Positions 22,979-34,896 of a stretch of DNA of 52,500 nt are shown in pieces (position 1 is the first letter of the stretch; each line of letters opens with the position of its first letter). This DNA comes from Stramonita haemastoma (Eukaryota > Mollusca > Gastropoda > Neogastropoda > Muricidae). The DNA lies in the NCBI GenBank assembly GCA_030674155.1, contig CM060327.1, positions 13,243,663 to 13,296,162 on the forward strand, written 5' to 3'. Both the position numbers and the translations under genes were made by a program. Below the pieces are notes generated by a model. The model saw only the letters and a list, made by a program, of their open reading frames with translations. It did not search any database and had not been told where the DNA came from.

Positions 22979-23106
22979 TATATATATATGTATGTATAAG
23001 TATATATATTTATATCCAATATAATACATATATGTATATGCATTTAAAGGTATGCATAATATATATGCATATAAATGCATTAATACATATATATTATATA
23101 TATATG

Positions 23107-23146
<40 letters not shown>
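22978..23146. repeat. AT-rich (TA)n and TATG low-complexity tract
   Basis: Degenerate TA/TATG repeats ending in pure TA (23108-23145). Many short self-complementary segments. Confidence 0.93.
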
Positions 23147-23149
<3 letters not shown>

Positions 23150-23159
23150 TATAATGGTT

Positions 23160-23595
23160 ATGCTGGGATTGTCATCCAACCATGACAAACCATTCGATTG
23201 GGTACACACTTATTAACCTCCCTTGCATCATTTCAAAATGATTCCCCAACAAAAAGGACAGAAGATCAATATTTTATTATATTCTTCTCTAGTTTTACAA
23301 TAAGTATTTTATACATAGTTTCTTTCTGTTTCTTGTAACAGCTCTTGATGGCAGCTTTGGAAGGTCACAACAATAGCAACTTATGTTCATTAATTCCAAA
23401 GCAATTCGTGTACTATAAGAAGTGTATTTCTATATAAAACGACACACAAAAAGTTGAAAGCGCGGACACTACTCTGCGTTACCATATACACCACGAGAAA
23501 AGTAACCGAGATAATAATGAGTATACATACAGTAGTTTCGGTAACTACCCACACAGGTAAACACTCACACTGTCGTCCTCGTATCTGCTGCAAAG
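23160..23595. other. Unique-looking DNA, no gene seen
   Basis: Two short overlapping open frames (67-75 codons) on opposite strands carry no recognisable domain. Confidence 0.45.
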
Positions 23596-23597
23596 CA

Positions 23598-23651
23598 ATA
23601 TATATATATATATATATATATAATATTTTATATATTATATATATATATATG
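23598..23651. repeat. (TA)n microsatellite
   Basis: About 53 bp of TA with a central 'atattttatatat' interruption. Confidence 0.96.
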
Positions 23652-23659
23652 GAGCTTAC

Positions 23660-24630
23660 CAGGAGATACTTTTCAATATGACAGTGGCCATTATTTGTAG
23701 TCGTTTTAGGAAAATAGTTGGAATGTATTCCATTTCAGAGAAAGTAGACCACTGTGTTTTGTTGTCTAAAAGGAGATCTTTGCTCTCATCAGACAGCAGC
23801 TCATTTCTTGTTAGAGCCTACATGTTTTCATGCAATTGAGAAGGACTGAATATCTGATAGAGTACTGTGGCGGAGTTACAACACCGAGGTGTATGTGTCT
23901 TGGAAGGAAAAGTAGCAAGCCACACTGTTTGAAATCCGACCGCACAAAATCTGTGCGCGAGATTTACTGAATTTTGGGACTGTTAACAGGTTTAAGTTGG
24001 ACTTTTAGTCTGTTCTGTGCAAAAAGAACCTAAATAGGCACGGCTATTGGATGCTTAGTTTGATGATCTCGCAAGTAATGGTATTTGTGCAGTGGTAATG
24101 TGTTTTTGCGTTGTGTCGGAGTGTAATATACTTTATTGTAAGACTGAATAATTCCTCAGGCAGGCATATATATGGTTAGCATACAACAACCAATAACTGC
24201 ACCAGCAGCAACATCGCCATCCTTAAACGTAGCAGCACCTTTGGCAGCATAAACACAGCTAGCAGAAACAGCTATAGCAGCAACATCTGTTGTCATGATT
24301 TCATCATCGCCACCACGTTCTCCACCACCATCCACATCGTCAACAACAGCTTCTCCCCCCCAACCCCAGTCAAGACAGGAGAATAGGTGAGGCAGGTGAT
24401 TGATTGGCGAATGACATCAGGTGGCAGGTGTGCGTATGCACACACCTGTGAATACAAGTGGCGCGTAGATTGATACAGCTAAGGTGTCTAGTGCCCTTTT
24501 TATACTGAAATTGCCAACCTTTCATTGAAACATGTTGTACTGTATTATCTTGTCAGGTCTTATTCGGCTACATTTCCAGACTTTCCGTTCCTGTTGTTGT
24601 CTTCTAGACTAGTCTTCTTTTTGTTCTTTG
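23660..24630. other. Unique-looking DNA with cryptic triplet tract, no gene seen
   Basis: Between about 24185 and 24350 the sequence is rich in AGC, ACA and CCA triplets without a clean array. It looks like a decayed trinucleotide repeat and resembles 45745-45835. No gene recognised. Confidence 0.5.
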
Positions 24631-24634
24631 GGTG

Positions 24635-24722
24635 ATACTTTAAACCCACATACACACGGAGACTAGATGTAAAAAAAAAGCACGTGAGTACTTATTCTAT
24701 TAACCTCGAAATAAAAGACCTG
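24635..24722 (+). repeat. SINE A 3' tail fragment, plus strand
   Basis: 'acacacggagactagatgta', an A run, 'gcacgtgagtacttattcta' and 'cctcgaaataaaag' match the 3' end of 36438-36790 and 40244-40430. Confidence 0.78.
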
Positions 24723-25226
24723 CGAAACTCTCTGTCCTGCCAGTATACATTGAGGGCACTAATCATGATCATACTAAACCTAAATTTAAGATAAGTGTGC
24801 TTTTTTGCACACAGAATTGTGCCCTTAGAGCATTGGAAATCAGAAACTACATCCGCCAGTCTTTGATATAATACTTCAATAGAAAATAAACCAAGCTCAG
24901 ATGTCCACACACCCATGCACGTGATGACAAAAAATAAACACAATAAGAATTTACCTTAACCAATAACGTAGCGGAAAAATAAAGCTTCGGCTTTGCATTA
25001 CACGCTCGTATCATTTTCACAAGGGCAATATGATATGGGGATATACACAATACCTGTAGAATATCTATGTTGCTGACATTTACTTCTAAGACACAGCATA
25101 CTACGTGTGCGATCCAGTTTCTATACCCAAACAAAATACTGACTTAGGACGTTGAACCTTCAAAGCGTCTACGTGATCCTGTGTACACATAACTCATACA
25201 TCCAAGAGGAATCAAAGCCCAGCAAG

Positions 25227-25600
25227 AATGCTGACGTGAGCGATCACAACATCTTCATTGTCAATCACTAATCCGCTGTTAGTACTTGAACCATCAACAT
25301 CAAAGGTCCTCGCAATAAACATCATAAAGCTTTAGCCACTTGTTCTCCAGACAAAACAAGAACGGATAACAGAGGCAGATAATGAAGTAGTGTTAGTAAC
25401 AGCTGGTGCAGACAGGATGCATACATGGAGTTGATAGTGTGGAGAGATAGGAGGGGGATTAGATCAGATAAGATCAACAGTGGCTGTTGTCTGTCTGCTA
25501 AGGAAAATCACACCCCCAAACTAGTCACTGGGTTTTCTGAATGAAAAACCGTCATCTGCAGTTATTGCTACTGTGATGGTCCTCATCTGCTGTGAGTGCC
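25227..25600 (+). repeat. Repeat F, copy 1 (possible LINE 3' UTR)
   Basis: Matches 34335-34715 from its first base: 'aatgctgacgtgagcgatca', 'gttagtacttgaaccatcaa', 'ggtcct.gcaataaacatca', 'cacttgttctcca', 'gcagataatgaagt', 'taacagctggtgcagacagg'. In copy 2 this follows a reverse transcriptase C-terminus. No coding remnant precedes it here, as expected for a 5'-truncated insertion. Confidence 0.82.
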
Positions 25601-25817
25601 ATTGCCATGGTTGTCATCTGCCGTTATTGCCATTGCCACAGTCGTCCTTTTTGGCAAACAGCCCAAACACACAAAGCCCTACAGCTCTCGAACCAAGTTC
25701 CACACCTGGTCGAGCCATCATCGCGTACTGATGTCAGCAAACCGCCAAGGCCTACATTCAAATTTTGCTATGTATTGCGCTTTGACTTATTTGGTTTAGG
25801 GCCATAAAAAGGCTATA

Positions 25818-25866
25818 TTGTTATTATTATTATCATTATTATTATTATTTCATTATTATTTTATTA

Positions 25867-25933
<67 letters not shown>

Positions 25934-25976
25934 CATTATCATCATTATTGTCATTATTGTCATTACCATTATCAGT
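25818..25976 (+). repeat. (TTA)n trinucleotide array
   Basis: About 150 bp of ATT/TTA with CAT variants at both ends. Ile or Asn runs in its frames are artefacts. Confidence 0.97.
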
Positions 25977-26061
25977 AGTACAGTATGTGGGGATTGCCTT
26001 CATCCATGCCAAGTTCCCACAGTAACAATCCGTTAAATCGGTTAAAGAATACAGAAAAATC

Positions 26062-26100
26062 TTCCGAAGCTGGAGTGTGGCTGCCCATATCGCAAAGAGC
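26062..26100 (+). repeat. Possible short SINE N fragment
   Basis: 'ccgaagctggagtgtggctg' resembles the 'ccccgaa..cgga.t..ggct' landmark of family N, but the sequence after it does not follow the family. Weak. Confidence 0.25.
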
Positions 26101-26109
26101 CTGAAATCA

Positions 26110-27820
26110 GCCACCCACACAATAACTTGTTATCCAGCATGGGATACGATTTCACAGTGATTTCCATGTATGGCGAGAGAGACAAACTGTAATGAATTAA
26201 ATAAAATTGTGACGCTCCACCACATAATAAGTCGGAGTGCACCAGAGGTCAATTTTTAGTTATTGACATGTTATTAATGCACAATAAAGTGGCTATCAAA
26301 TACAAAAAACAGATAGAAAATCGGACAATTCTGTGCAAAGTTATTACAAATTGAAATGATAGACTGCAGGATGTGACAAAATGAGAAACGGGCAAGTTTA
26401 TTTTCGTAACAGGTTGTCAGAATGAGGGCTTGGGTATTTTCAAAACACATTTAAAAGCAAAAGGAATAAAAATTATGCCTTGATTATTTTATTATAAGGT
26501 AGATAAACGGATATTGTTTAATAATTAATCAAAATCTCAAAATTGGCAACTTGACCCCCAACTGCCTTTAATGGCTCCTAGCACAAAATTGGGTAATGTG
26601 CTAAGCGACTCATTTCGTGGTGGAGCGCCACGTATAATTATTCTGGGTGGTCTTCAGATAGCTAATCTTAGGAATGCCCAGCGACAACAACAGAGATGCA
26701 GCACTGATATGAGACTGATCTCTAGAGAAATCTGAATGCCTCGTCCTACTTTAAGGAGATATAAATGCATGCAGTTCTTTCCAGATAGAAACCAATGCAT
26801 TAAACCATCAACCCGTTCTATAAGCATAGGATTTATGCTATTGCTATGAGCAGGCATTAGAAAGCCTTTCCTTGAACTTCCTATGCCCCACAACATACTA
26901 TGATAATTAATCCACCCCACTATCACCTCTACCAACGATACATACGTATTACATATTCATGTACTGAAGGCAGTTTTATTTCTTCTTGTTCTGGGATTTC
27001 CCAGTATTATTGTACCATCATCACTTATCTCCATGCCACCATAATTATACAACCTCACTCACATTCAGTCTGTAGTATTTTCAAACCCTCAGTCATTAGT
27101 AGTATAGCTGTTTCACTGTTAAGAGTTTACCCAACAAAAGAGGCTAGGCCCTGCCCTGCAGCAAGATAATCTCTGTGATGTTCAATAAAGCCTGTTTGTA
27201 TTCAACACCTACACAACCCTATGTACTGCGCTCCCCACTGATGCAGTGATATGTTAATCCCTAAGCTGACTCAAATAAGACCCCTAATCCCAATCCCAAG
27301 TGGTGACTGTCATTCCCTCCCTTCCAGCCAGTCCTTGATACATCTTAAGACTTTTGAAGACTGCCGCGAGCTTCCTACAGGCATGGGAATACAGAGAGAT
27401 GTGATACTGTGGCCACCATGAGACCAGAGCATGGACAGCCAGGGAATGTGAGACTTTGTGTTGATCGATAACGGATGGGAGAGAAAACAGTGATGGTGTT
27501 TCAAAATCCAGTTCCTTTGTCCTTCTGCATGCTTGCATTATGCAGGCCCAGGATGTACAGACACACACATTGTTTCAGTTGTCCGGACAGTATTGTTGAA
27601 AAGTGTACCCTTTATGTTCTTAGAACAGACTGTATGCTTCAATTCTCTTTTTTTCACATATAACCCATTGAACCCAAGAAAGAACTGACAAGAGCTGCAA
27701 CAACTCCTCAGCATAAATTCTGACGATTTTCAAACTCTAAACTTTACCACGACAACATCACTGCACTAACCACGGCACCCAGCCTAATACCCAAGTGCAG
27801 ACAAACTTCATTCCTGGCTT
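26110..27820. other. Unique-looking DNA, no gene seen
   Basis: About 1.7 kb of ordinary sequence. Several 60-95 codon open frames exist, none with a recognisable domain. An exon could be hidden here but I cannot support one. Confidence 0.45.
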
Positions 27821-27823
27821 CCT

Positions 27824-28165
27824 TCATTTATCACCAGAGCCCCGAAAGGTCAGGGGAAACGTCAGCGCCGCTCTGGATCTGTCAGGGGACGCTGGGTGGC
27901 TGGCTCTCTGTGACTAGCGGGACAAAGACGCGGAAATTCACTTCATTCAGCACCACAGATGATCAGAGAGATTCAGTGTGCAGAGAAATCAGTCTGCCCC
28001 AGGACTCCCTTTCAGCTGGAAAAGCCAGGGCAGGGGATTGCTGAGTGATTTATCTCTTGTAGTAATGCACTTTCGGTGTCCGTGATTCGACACACTTTCT
28101 GATGTACCTGCTGTTTGAGAACGGTAAAGGATGGAGATGTTTGTGAATGTATTTGGAATGGGATA
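27824..28165 (+). repeat. Dispersed repeat D, copy 2
   Basis: Direct copy of 18085-18480. This copy preserves a 5' segment, 'aaaggtcaggggaaacgtca' and 'gcgccgctctgg', which is close to the core of repeat E. It is followed by E2 after about 310 bp, in the same order and orientation as D1-E1. Confidence 0.82.
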
Positions 28166-28474
28166 GTGCACGTTTAGATTGGAATGCAATTGTGATCATG
28201 ATAAATCGTGCACAGCTTAATCAAGTGACTAAATAAGTATGCAGGCTTTGGAATAAATGAAATCACCTATTATGTTTGATGATCTGCTGCAAGGACAAGT
28301 TCTAATCAGACAGATACAGCTTATGGATCAAAAAGAGAATACAAGACTATTCCTTTTTCTACTTTATACCTTGGTACGATCACACATTATGTTTATCCAG
28401 AAAAACAAAATCTACATGATTCGAATTTTCAGAGCTACTTGTTACATCAATTTTAGCTGTCAGTTCTCTGGACA

Positions 28475-28905
28475 GTGATCAGATAGCATCACTTCTCTCT
28501 TCCAAAACCTTTCTCAGTTAATGTTTCCTTACCCTCCCCTCCTGGCAGTGAAATAAACAGAGACACAGTTTACACATCAATCAGCAGAAACATGCAAAGG
28601 TCAGGGAAGACGTCACCGCCACTCTCCGGAGTTCCGGCACGGGACATAACCCTGACTGTCATGTCTGGCTCCGCTGGCTGCACACAGCCAGGGAAGGTGC
28701 GTTCCTTTATCTTCACCACCACAGGCAGGCCTCTCTTCTCTCTGCTTCTTTACCACACTGTCCTCTTTACAGGAGACCCAGAGCAGAAAATTGCAGAGTA
28801 GTCAGCCATCTCTGTAGATGTACTTTGGGTGTCTCTGTCTTGTTGAAATTGTTAATGGGGCTGCTTGTTCAGTGGTGAGAGATTAGTGAAAGGTTTTAAT
28901 TTTTA
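28475..28905 (+). repeat. Dispersed repeat E, copy 2
   Basis: Direct copy of 20160-20625 with a nearly identical middle (about 28546-28692). Copy 2 lacks four bases within an 'acacacacag' stretch relative to copy 1. A 69-codon frame inside (28592-28801) parallels one in copy 1, but no domain is recognisable and a repeat alone explains the similarity. Confidence 0.87.
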
Positions 28906-29209
28906 ACTGCATGGAATGTGTATGCAGGTTATTGCATTGTGGGAGAATTGTAACGTATGTAAGATTTGTATAGTTTCTGCCTTATCTAGCTATAACATGT
29001 CTGCCCATGACCTAGGAACAACCAACACCTAAACCGATTATATCTAGATTGATAGATGTTATTTTTGGTCCATAATTAGTGAAGCTATGGCACACAACAA
29101 GGAAGGTAGGGCATCTCTGAAAAATGACTTAACATCGCAGTGATCTAGGGTTGTGCTTATACGTTAGGATTGTATAGAATAAGGTGGATTTAAAACGACG
29201 GTGCAATCT

Positions 29210-29395
29210 TACGTTACAACAAGAACAAATCCTATCCCAAAGACTGAGTTCCTAAATACTGCAAAATAAAGAAACTTATCCCCAAAATCAGAATGCAGCT
29301 ATCATTAAGTTAAGTAAAATGGCCGTATATGCAAAATTTCACAATTGATGAACCTTAGAGCTGTAGCCGAGGACCACGAAAAATAACATAAAAAA
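29210..29395 (+). repeat. SINE family N, copy 2
   Basis: 'ccccaaaatcagaatgcagc', 'aaaatggccgtatatgcaaa' and 'gaaccttagagctgtagcc' followed by 'gaggacca.cgaaaa' match 14640-14760 in order. The tail is A-rich. Confidence 0.68.
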
Positions 29396-29399
29396 GATA

Positions 29400-29817
29400 T
29401 CGGCATTCTGTAGTGTTTATCTTGTCAGTCTCGCTGTTGGTCACCTCAAAGAGTGGGATAAGTGCTTCATAGAGACATTTAGAGAAAATGGCACACCCAT
29501 AATATAATTATTATGACTTCCTCAAAATATGCAATGAAAAAGAACAAGTTGCGTCTACAGACACACAATTTTACACCATTCTTTAAGTACAAAATTGTCA
29601 GTTTAACGTGTGGTTGTTTCACTGACTACAAGCAGAAAAACAACAACTGCGATAACAACAACACTACACCAGTTCTACTTTGATACATCTCATACAACTG
29701 TAAGCTTTTTTCACTCCTTTCTATGCCCATCCCATGATCTCCATGTAATTATAGATAACAACTCAGACAAAATAAATGTTCAACATTTTGCAGTATGATA
29801 TTGAACACCCTGACTTT

Positions 29818-29818
<1 letters not shown>
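29400..29818. other. Unique-looking DNA, no gene seen
   Basis: Ordinary AT-rich sequence with no recognisable gene or repeat copy. Confidence 0.45.
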
Positions 29819-29856
<38 letters not shown>

Positions 29857-29863
29857 CTCTCTC

Positions 29864-29939
<76 letters not shown>
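29819..29939 (+). repeat. (CT)n microsatellite
   Basis: About 120 bp of CT with repeated CCT slips. Homopyrimidine on the + strand. Confidence 0.98.
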
Positions 29940-29944
29940 ACCGT

Positions 29945-31050
29945 ACAGCTGACTGTCTACATTTGTAAGAAACTGAGAGGACTTTTCGTAGTACTAGGAT
30001 TATTATTGTCACCTTTGGAGATCCTATGCTCAAGTTTTTACTCCTTTATGTTACTTTTCTCTCTGGTTTTCAGCGGTTTTTTTGTTGTTGTTTGTTGTTG
30101 TTTTTACTGCGTTTGCCTTCTCACCTGTCAATTTCGGTTTATTTGCAAGAAAACGTTCATATTTTTTCACAGGAAATGATTGGACTTTATCTGGATATTA
30201 TCTATTCTATAGCTATCTATATGATAAACACAGGAATGGACATAACATATTTTTTGTGAAAAAATAACATCAGAGTAATTACTGATTTTCCAAACCACAA
30301 AAAAATATATTTCTATAACAATTCTGGACAAGACAAATGTGGCAGAAAGACTGACATTTCAACACAACCCAATGTTATGCATCTGAACAATAACATCCCA
30401 TTGAAAATTTGCTTCTTCGGCCAAATAAAAAGGAAAATCTAATGTCAAGTATTTTGAAAGGTCAGTTGTCCAAATGAAGCCACTTAGGACCACTGACGCG
30501 GGCTGATTCTCTCAGCTCCATAGAGGCTACTTAATCACAATCAGAGAAAATCAATCAGGCCGCAATGGGGTGACACATTATTGACAGTTAAGTTCTGCTA
30601 CAACAAAAGAATTCTGCATCCAAGGTTTAAAATCCGGGCAAATACCCTACTGTAAAAGGTGGCCATATGCATACAATCTGATAAAAAAGAGAGGTTTATA
30701 GTAGAAATTAAAAGTGTTGACTTTAATGCTTGGTTTACTTTTTATTTGTATTGGTTTTTTGAAGTCAAATTTCTTAAATAGCAGACTGTGGAAAGCAAGT
30801 TTAAGAGCCATTTTGCCATTGACCCTATCTCTTGCTAAACTTAGTTTTGAAACTGTATAGAGAAGCACTTTATTATAGTTTTGTTGCGGTTCAAACAAAC
30901 TATTCTTCCTTTGAATGTTACAGAAAAATTGCTTCAGAGAAAAACACTGGGTGTGCAATAGTCCTCAGCAGAACAGTGTTCACTCCAAGTCTCCTGGTGG
31001 CGGAAGCAGTATAAGCATTATTGGCTACGGGCAGCAGGCTGTCTTAATCT
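29945..31050. other. Unique-looking AT-rich DNA, no gene seen
   Basis: Short open frames (60-103 codons) on both strands have no recognisable domain. Confidence 0.45.
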
Positions 31051-31054
31051 ACAG

Positions 31055-31440
31055 AACCCATGACTGCAGACGTACTTTGAGCATTACTCTTCATTACCAG
31101 GTGATTTTCATTAAGGGTTTTGCCACTCTCTGACAGATCGCCCTCATGGGGCACTGCCTGGGTGGTGCTATCCTTCCAAGGGATCAGCAGAATCCATTTA
31201 TTTTCTACCTAAAGAGATCAATGAAATGTATTAGGACAGGTCCAAAGCTGTTCAGGATAGCCAGGAATTGTGTGGTGTTGGGACTGGTCGAAAGGTGGTA
31301 AGACTATCAAGTCCTTTGTGCACTATTGAGAGAAGTCAGAAGGTGTTATGGGTATCACAGAGCTGTGTGTTGTATTAGAACTGGGAGTCTGTAGATCTTG
31401 CATAGGATGTGGCACCATAAATCTTGCATAGCTGTGTTGT
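31055..31440 (+). repeat. Dispersed repeat C, copy 2
   Basis: Direct copy of 22308-22680: 'tctgacagatcgccctcatg', 'gggatcag', 'ttaggacaggtccaaagctg' (31231), then the same three tandem sub-units of about 47 bp, ending 'attagaactggga'. Retention of the tandem trimer in both copies indicates it predates their separation. Confidence 0.84.
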
Positions 31441-31469
31441 GCTTTAGTTTATTACTCTAGCGGTAAGCA

Positions 31470-32385
31470 GACTCGTAAACATCTCCTTAAAACTAGTCCA
31501 GACTAGATGTCATTATCGGTAGCAGACGCTTTGGTCAACTGTGGACTATTTGTCAAATAATAGGAAAAGTTAATACATTTTTGAAAATACTATTCTGACT
31601 ATATATTTTAAATGTAATTGCTATATAAAATCAGAAACATTTTCACAGGTACTCACCCAAACAAGACAATATTGCTCAGAAATAAGAAAAATACTGGACA
31701 TTTGATGACACTAATTACAAATTATGACTCGAAAACTTAATAGAGGCAAACGCTCTAGAACTTTTCAAAATATGACTCAGAATTGACCTTCACTGTAGAA
31801 AAAAAGGCTCCTGGTCAGCACTATCTAGAAAAAAAAACAGTAAAAATCTATCTCAATTAAAGACAAGCCTAAAGCAGTACAATCTCCCCTTTCTTCAACT
31901 CAGTAATTTCCCAGGTAAAAAATCACAAAACGACTTTCAGTAACTAACCGCACCCACATCTAGTATTCATCTCACTTCAAAACTTCACAACACTAATGAA
32001 GATGCATACCTGCAGAGAACTCATTACGCACTCAGCACCAGAAATGATCCTGAAAGACCAAGGAAGAGAAGCTGGCAGCTAGCCAGTCTGGCAACCAGAT
32101 GCAATAATTACTTCGCTGGACACAGGCCTAGTACCTTCACCTCAGGAAAACCATTAGTGGAAGAGGCGTTCCGCAATTTGCCTTGTCCTGTCCAGCAGAG
32201 GAAAAGCACTGACCATAGCCATTACTTAGCACACTGTCCGGCACCCCCAGTAATGACCCTCACATGACCGCTAACACATTACACTCCCTCTGTTCTCCTC
32301 CGTCTGCTCGAAAGCCAGAGCAGACACTGTGAACTTCCAGCGGATATTCTTCATTGAGACACCCGCCGTTTGTTCTTTTCCGTTC
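31470..32385. other. Unique-looking DNA, no gene seen
   Basis: Ordinary sequence with no recognisable gene or repeat copy. Confidence 0.45.
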
Positions 32386-32387
32386 TT

Positions 32388-32390
<3 letters not shown>

Positions 32391-32469
<79 letters not shown>

Positions 32470-32482
32470 AAGAGGAAGAGAG

Positions 32483-32536
<54 letters not shown>

Positions 32537-32538
32537 AG

Positions 32539-32569
<31 letters not shown>
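32391..32569 (+). repeat. (CA)n-(GA)n compound dinucleotide array
   Basis: Pure CA (32391-32466) passes into GA with a few GAA/GGA slips (to 32569). Confidence 0.98.
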
Positions 32570-32703
32570 TCTTTTTGCCCCTGACCAAAATAGATCACTT
32601 TGTTCCGTTGTCTTAGGAGTGAGCTGTCAGTCTCATCAGACTATCGGTCTGTGTTTCTTGCAATACATTCTTCCAAGCTGTTGAGGAAGACAATATACTA
32701 GTC

Positions 32704-32782
32704 GAGGTGCTGTGCCATGTTTACGGCATAATGAGGTGCATGTGCCATGTTTATGGCATCATTAGGTGCATGGGCCATGAAT
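32704..32782 (+). repeat. Three-unit ~30 bp tandem repeat
   Basis: Units start at 32704, 32733 and 32763 with 'aggtgc', 'gccatg' and 'ggcat.at'. The third is incomplete. Confidence 0.8.
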
Positions 32783-32854
32783 AGAAAGACATCCACTGAA
32801 TGATAGGGAGCCAGTCAGATGAATGTAACGGAACTCATAGCACTCTCCGAACGG

Positions 32855-32975
32855 ATGAGGCTGTAAACCGAGGTCCTGTGAATCAACGCACGCATAACAT
32901 ATTGCGCACTCGTTAAAACCTATTCTACTTTTCGGAAGTGTAAGTCCTTGTGTGCCGGCGGGAACCGCATATATA
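32855..32975 (+). repeat. SINE A body fragment, plus strand
   Basis: 'gatgaggctgtaaaccgagg', 'caacgcacgcataacatatt', 'ttaaaacctattctactttt', then 'gtgtgccggcgggaacc'. The tRNA head and 3' tail are not seen. Confidence 0.82.
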
Positions 32976-32999
32976 CTGTATGTTTAAAAAAGTCACATA

Positions 33000-33560
33000 A
33001 TTTCTTATTCCTTGGAACATACGGATAGAAATTAAAAATAAAACATAGTATCTGTGCCGGGATGCTTTGCTTGATTTTCTGCGGCTTTTTATCTGAAGCT
33101 TTACTTACACAAAAAGATTCAAGGAAATGGATCATATAGAATGTTAGTTTAGTGGTATTGACGGTAATGATCATCGTGTTAGGTTACATAATGATGAGTT
33201 ACTTTTTGTTCTTGTTTTAGACTGTAGTGTAACACAACATCTCCCTATTTTTGAGCCTCGGAGCTCTAACCAAAAAAAGAGAATAAATTAACTTGCATAT
33301 ATCGTAAGGTATTTGGCTATGTGATTTTACAGTGCAGCATCAGTCGATGTCTAGTCTGATAATTTGTTTGTTAGGTTGTTTATTCGTTCGTTAGCTCATT
33401 CCATAGTTTGTGCGTATGACTGCTAGTGTTTGTGCTGCATGTTTAGCCTTTACCTATTAAAAAAATTACGCTCTAACCTACAGAACGATTTATGTCAATT
33501 TATATTGCATTCAGAGCCACTTCACTGCTTATAACTTAGGGAGATAAAAGGTTTTCCCCA
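33000..33560. other. Unique-looking AT-rich DNA, no gene seen
   Basis: A possible tiny SINE N remnant ('agcctcggagctctaacc') lies at about 33254-33271. Nothing else recognised. Confidence 0.4.
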
Positions 33561-33564
33561 TGTA

Positions 33565-33568
<4 letters not shown>

Positions 33569-33602
<34 letters not shown>

Positions 33603-33646
33603 CGACTCACTCACAAGCACACACACGAACACACACACACATAAAC

Positions 33647-33722
<76 letters not shown>
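33569..33722 (+). repeat. (CA)n array
   Basis: Two CA blocks (33569-33600 and 33649-33722) separated by imperfect CA. Thr-His and Cys-Val frames are artefacts. Confidence 0.97.
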
Positions 33723-33723
<1 letters not shown>

Positions 33724-34020
33724 CATACTCACAGAGGCAGCACAGAGACAATTCAAACAACACCCAGCTGATAAGCAGACTACCCTCTTCCATTTCTACC
33801 AGATAACACGCTGTGTTAAGCTCACACTTCTAAATCTAAGCAAACATGTCTAAGATTACTAAATCTCCCGACCCACTTACTTGATCTTTAAGCATACAGG
33901 TACACCCAAAACAGATTAAAGTATCGAATCAGTATACAGAGGTAACATACATACAGAGGATCTCATATGATCTCATACAGAGATCACATCACAAATGAGA
34001 TGAAAACCATAATTAAAAAT

Positions 34021-34311
34021 GCAATATGACCATATCAACTGCTCCTTACTTCAGTGAAAAAAACCCGCAAACTGAAGTGATATCGGCACGTCACACGAAC
34101 ATATGGACTGGACACGACTGTCCTTCATGGAACAGTAAAAGGAGGGAGATGAAGCGACAGACAGAGAAAACGATGGCAAGACATCAGAGAGTGGACTGGC
34201 CTTGAGTGGAACAATTTGCTATGGAAAGCAGAAGACTGTGGGGAGTGGAGGAAGCTGGTTGCAAAATCTTCCATGGTGCCCCCACGGTCTTCAGAACTAC
34301 GGGATAGAGTA
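34021..34311 (+). pseudogene. Non-LTR retrotransposon (LINE) reverse transcriptase, C-terminal fragment
   Basis: One + strand frame, starting at 34021 and running to about 34311, reads the C-terminal tail typical of the reverse transcriptase ORF of mollusc and other invertebrate LINEs. Recognisable parts are 'LLLTSVKKTRKLK' (34039-34077), 'HVTR', 'GTVKGGR', 'RQRKRW', 'REWTGLEW', 'WKAEDCGEWRKLVAKSSMVP' and a terminal 'ELRDR'. The frame is kept throughout but interrupted by stop codons at about 34027, 34078 and 34150. The catalytic domain and endonuclease are absent, so this is a dead 3' end fragment. Repeat F begins about 24 bp after it and may be the element's 3' UTR. Family assignment is from memory of the motif order. 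I cannot name the clade. Confidence 0.78.
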
Positions 34312-34334
34312 TGGGTACTGGGTATGTATATACA

Positions 34335-34715
34335 AATGCTGACGTGAGCGATCACATAATCCCCCTTTATTAACCACACTGTTGGGGGCTGTTAGTACTT
34401 GAACCATCAACATCACAGGTCCTTGCAATAAACATCAAAAACTCCAGTCACTTGTTCTCCAACAAAAGAAGTACAGATAAAAGAAGCAGATAATGAAGTG
34501 GTTTAGTAACAGCTGGTGCAGACAGGACGAATACATGGGGTTGATAATGTGGAGAGATGTGGGCGGGGGGGTGGGGGGCGTAGGTATAGATCACTGGTGA
34601 TCAACAGTGACTGTCGTCCACTGTGGAAAGCCACATCTCTGAACTTGTCACTGGGATCTTTGAAAGTATAGTCAACATCAGCTGTTACTGCTGTTGTCGG
34701 GTTTGTTGTGCCAAA
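34335..34715 (+). repeat. Repeat F, copy 2 (possible LINE 3' UTR)
   Basis: Direct copy of 25227-25600, beginning 'aatgctgacgtgagcgatca' just downstream of the LINE coding remnant. It contains a G-rich insertion at 34561-34580. An 86-codon minus-strand frame (34503-34763) lies in it; copy 1 has a stop at the matching place, so I treat it as non-coding. Confidence 0.82.
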
Positions 34716-34796
34716 GGAGTCTAGACATGCTTTTTCAGGGGGTGTATCTATAAAGAGGCTCATTAAAGGAGTGTTCTGTTCCCTTGATCTTCAAGG

Positions 34797-34807
34797 ACAC
34801 AGAGAGA

Positions 34808-34896
<89 letters not shown>

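Noticed and set aside
34503..34763. 86-codon minus-strand frame with protein-like composition
   Set aside because: It lies within repeat F. The matching part of copy 1 (25227-25600) has an in-frame stop, so it is not a conserved protein.
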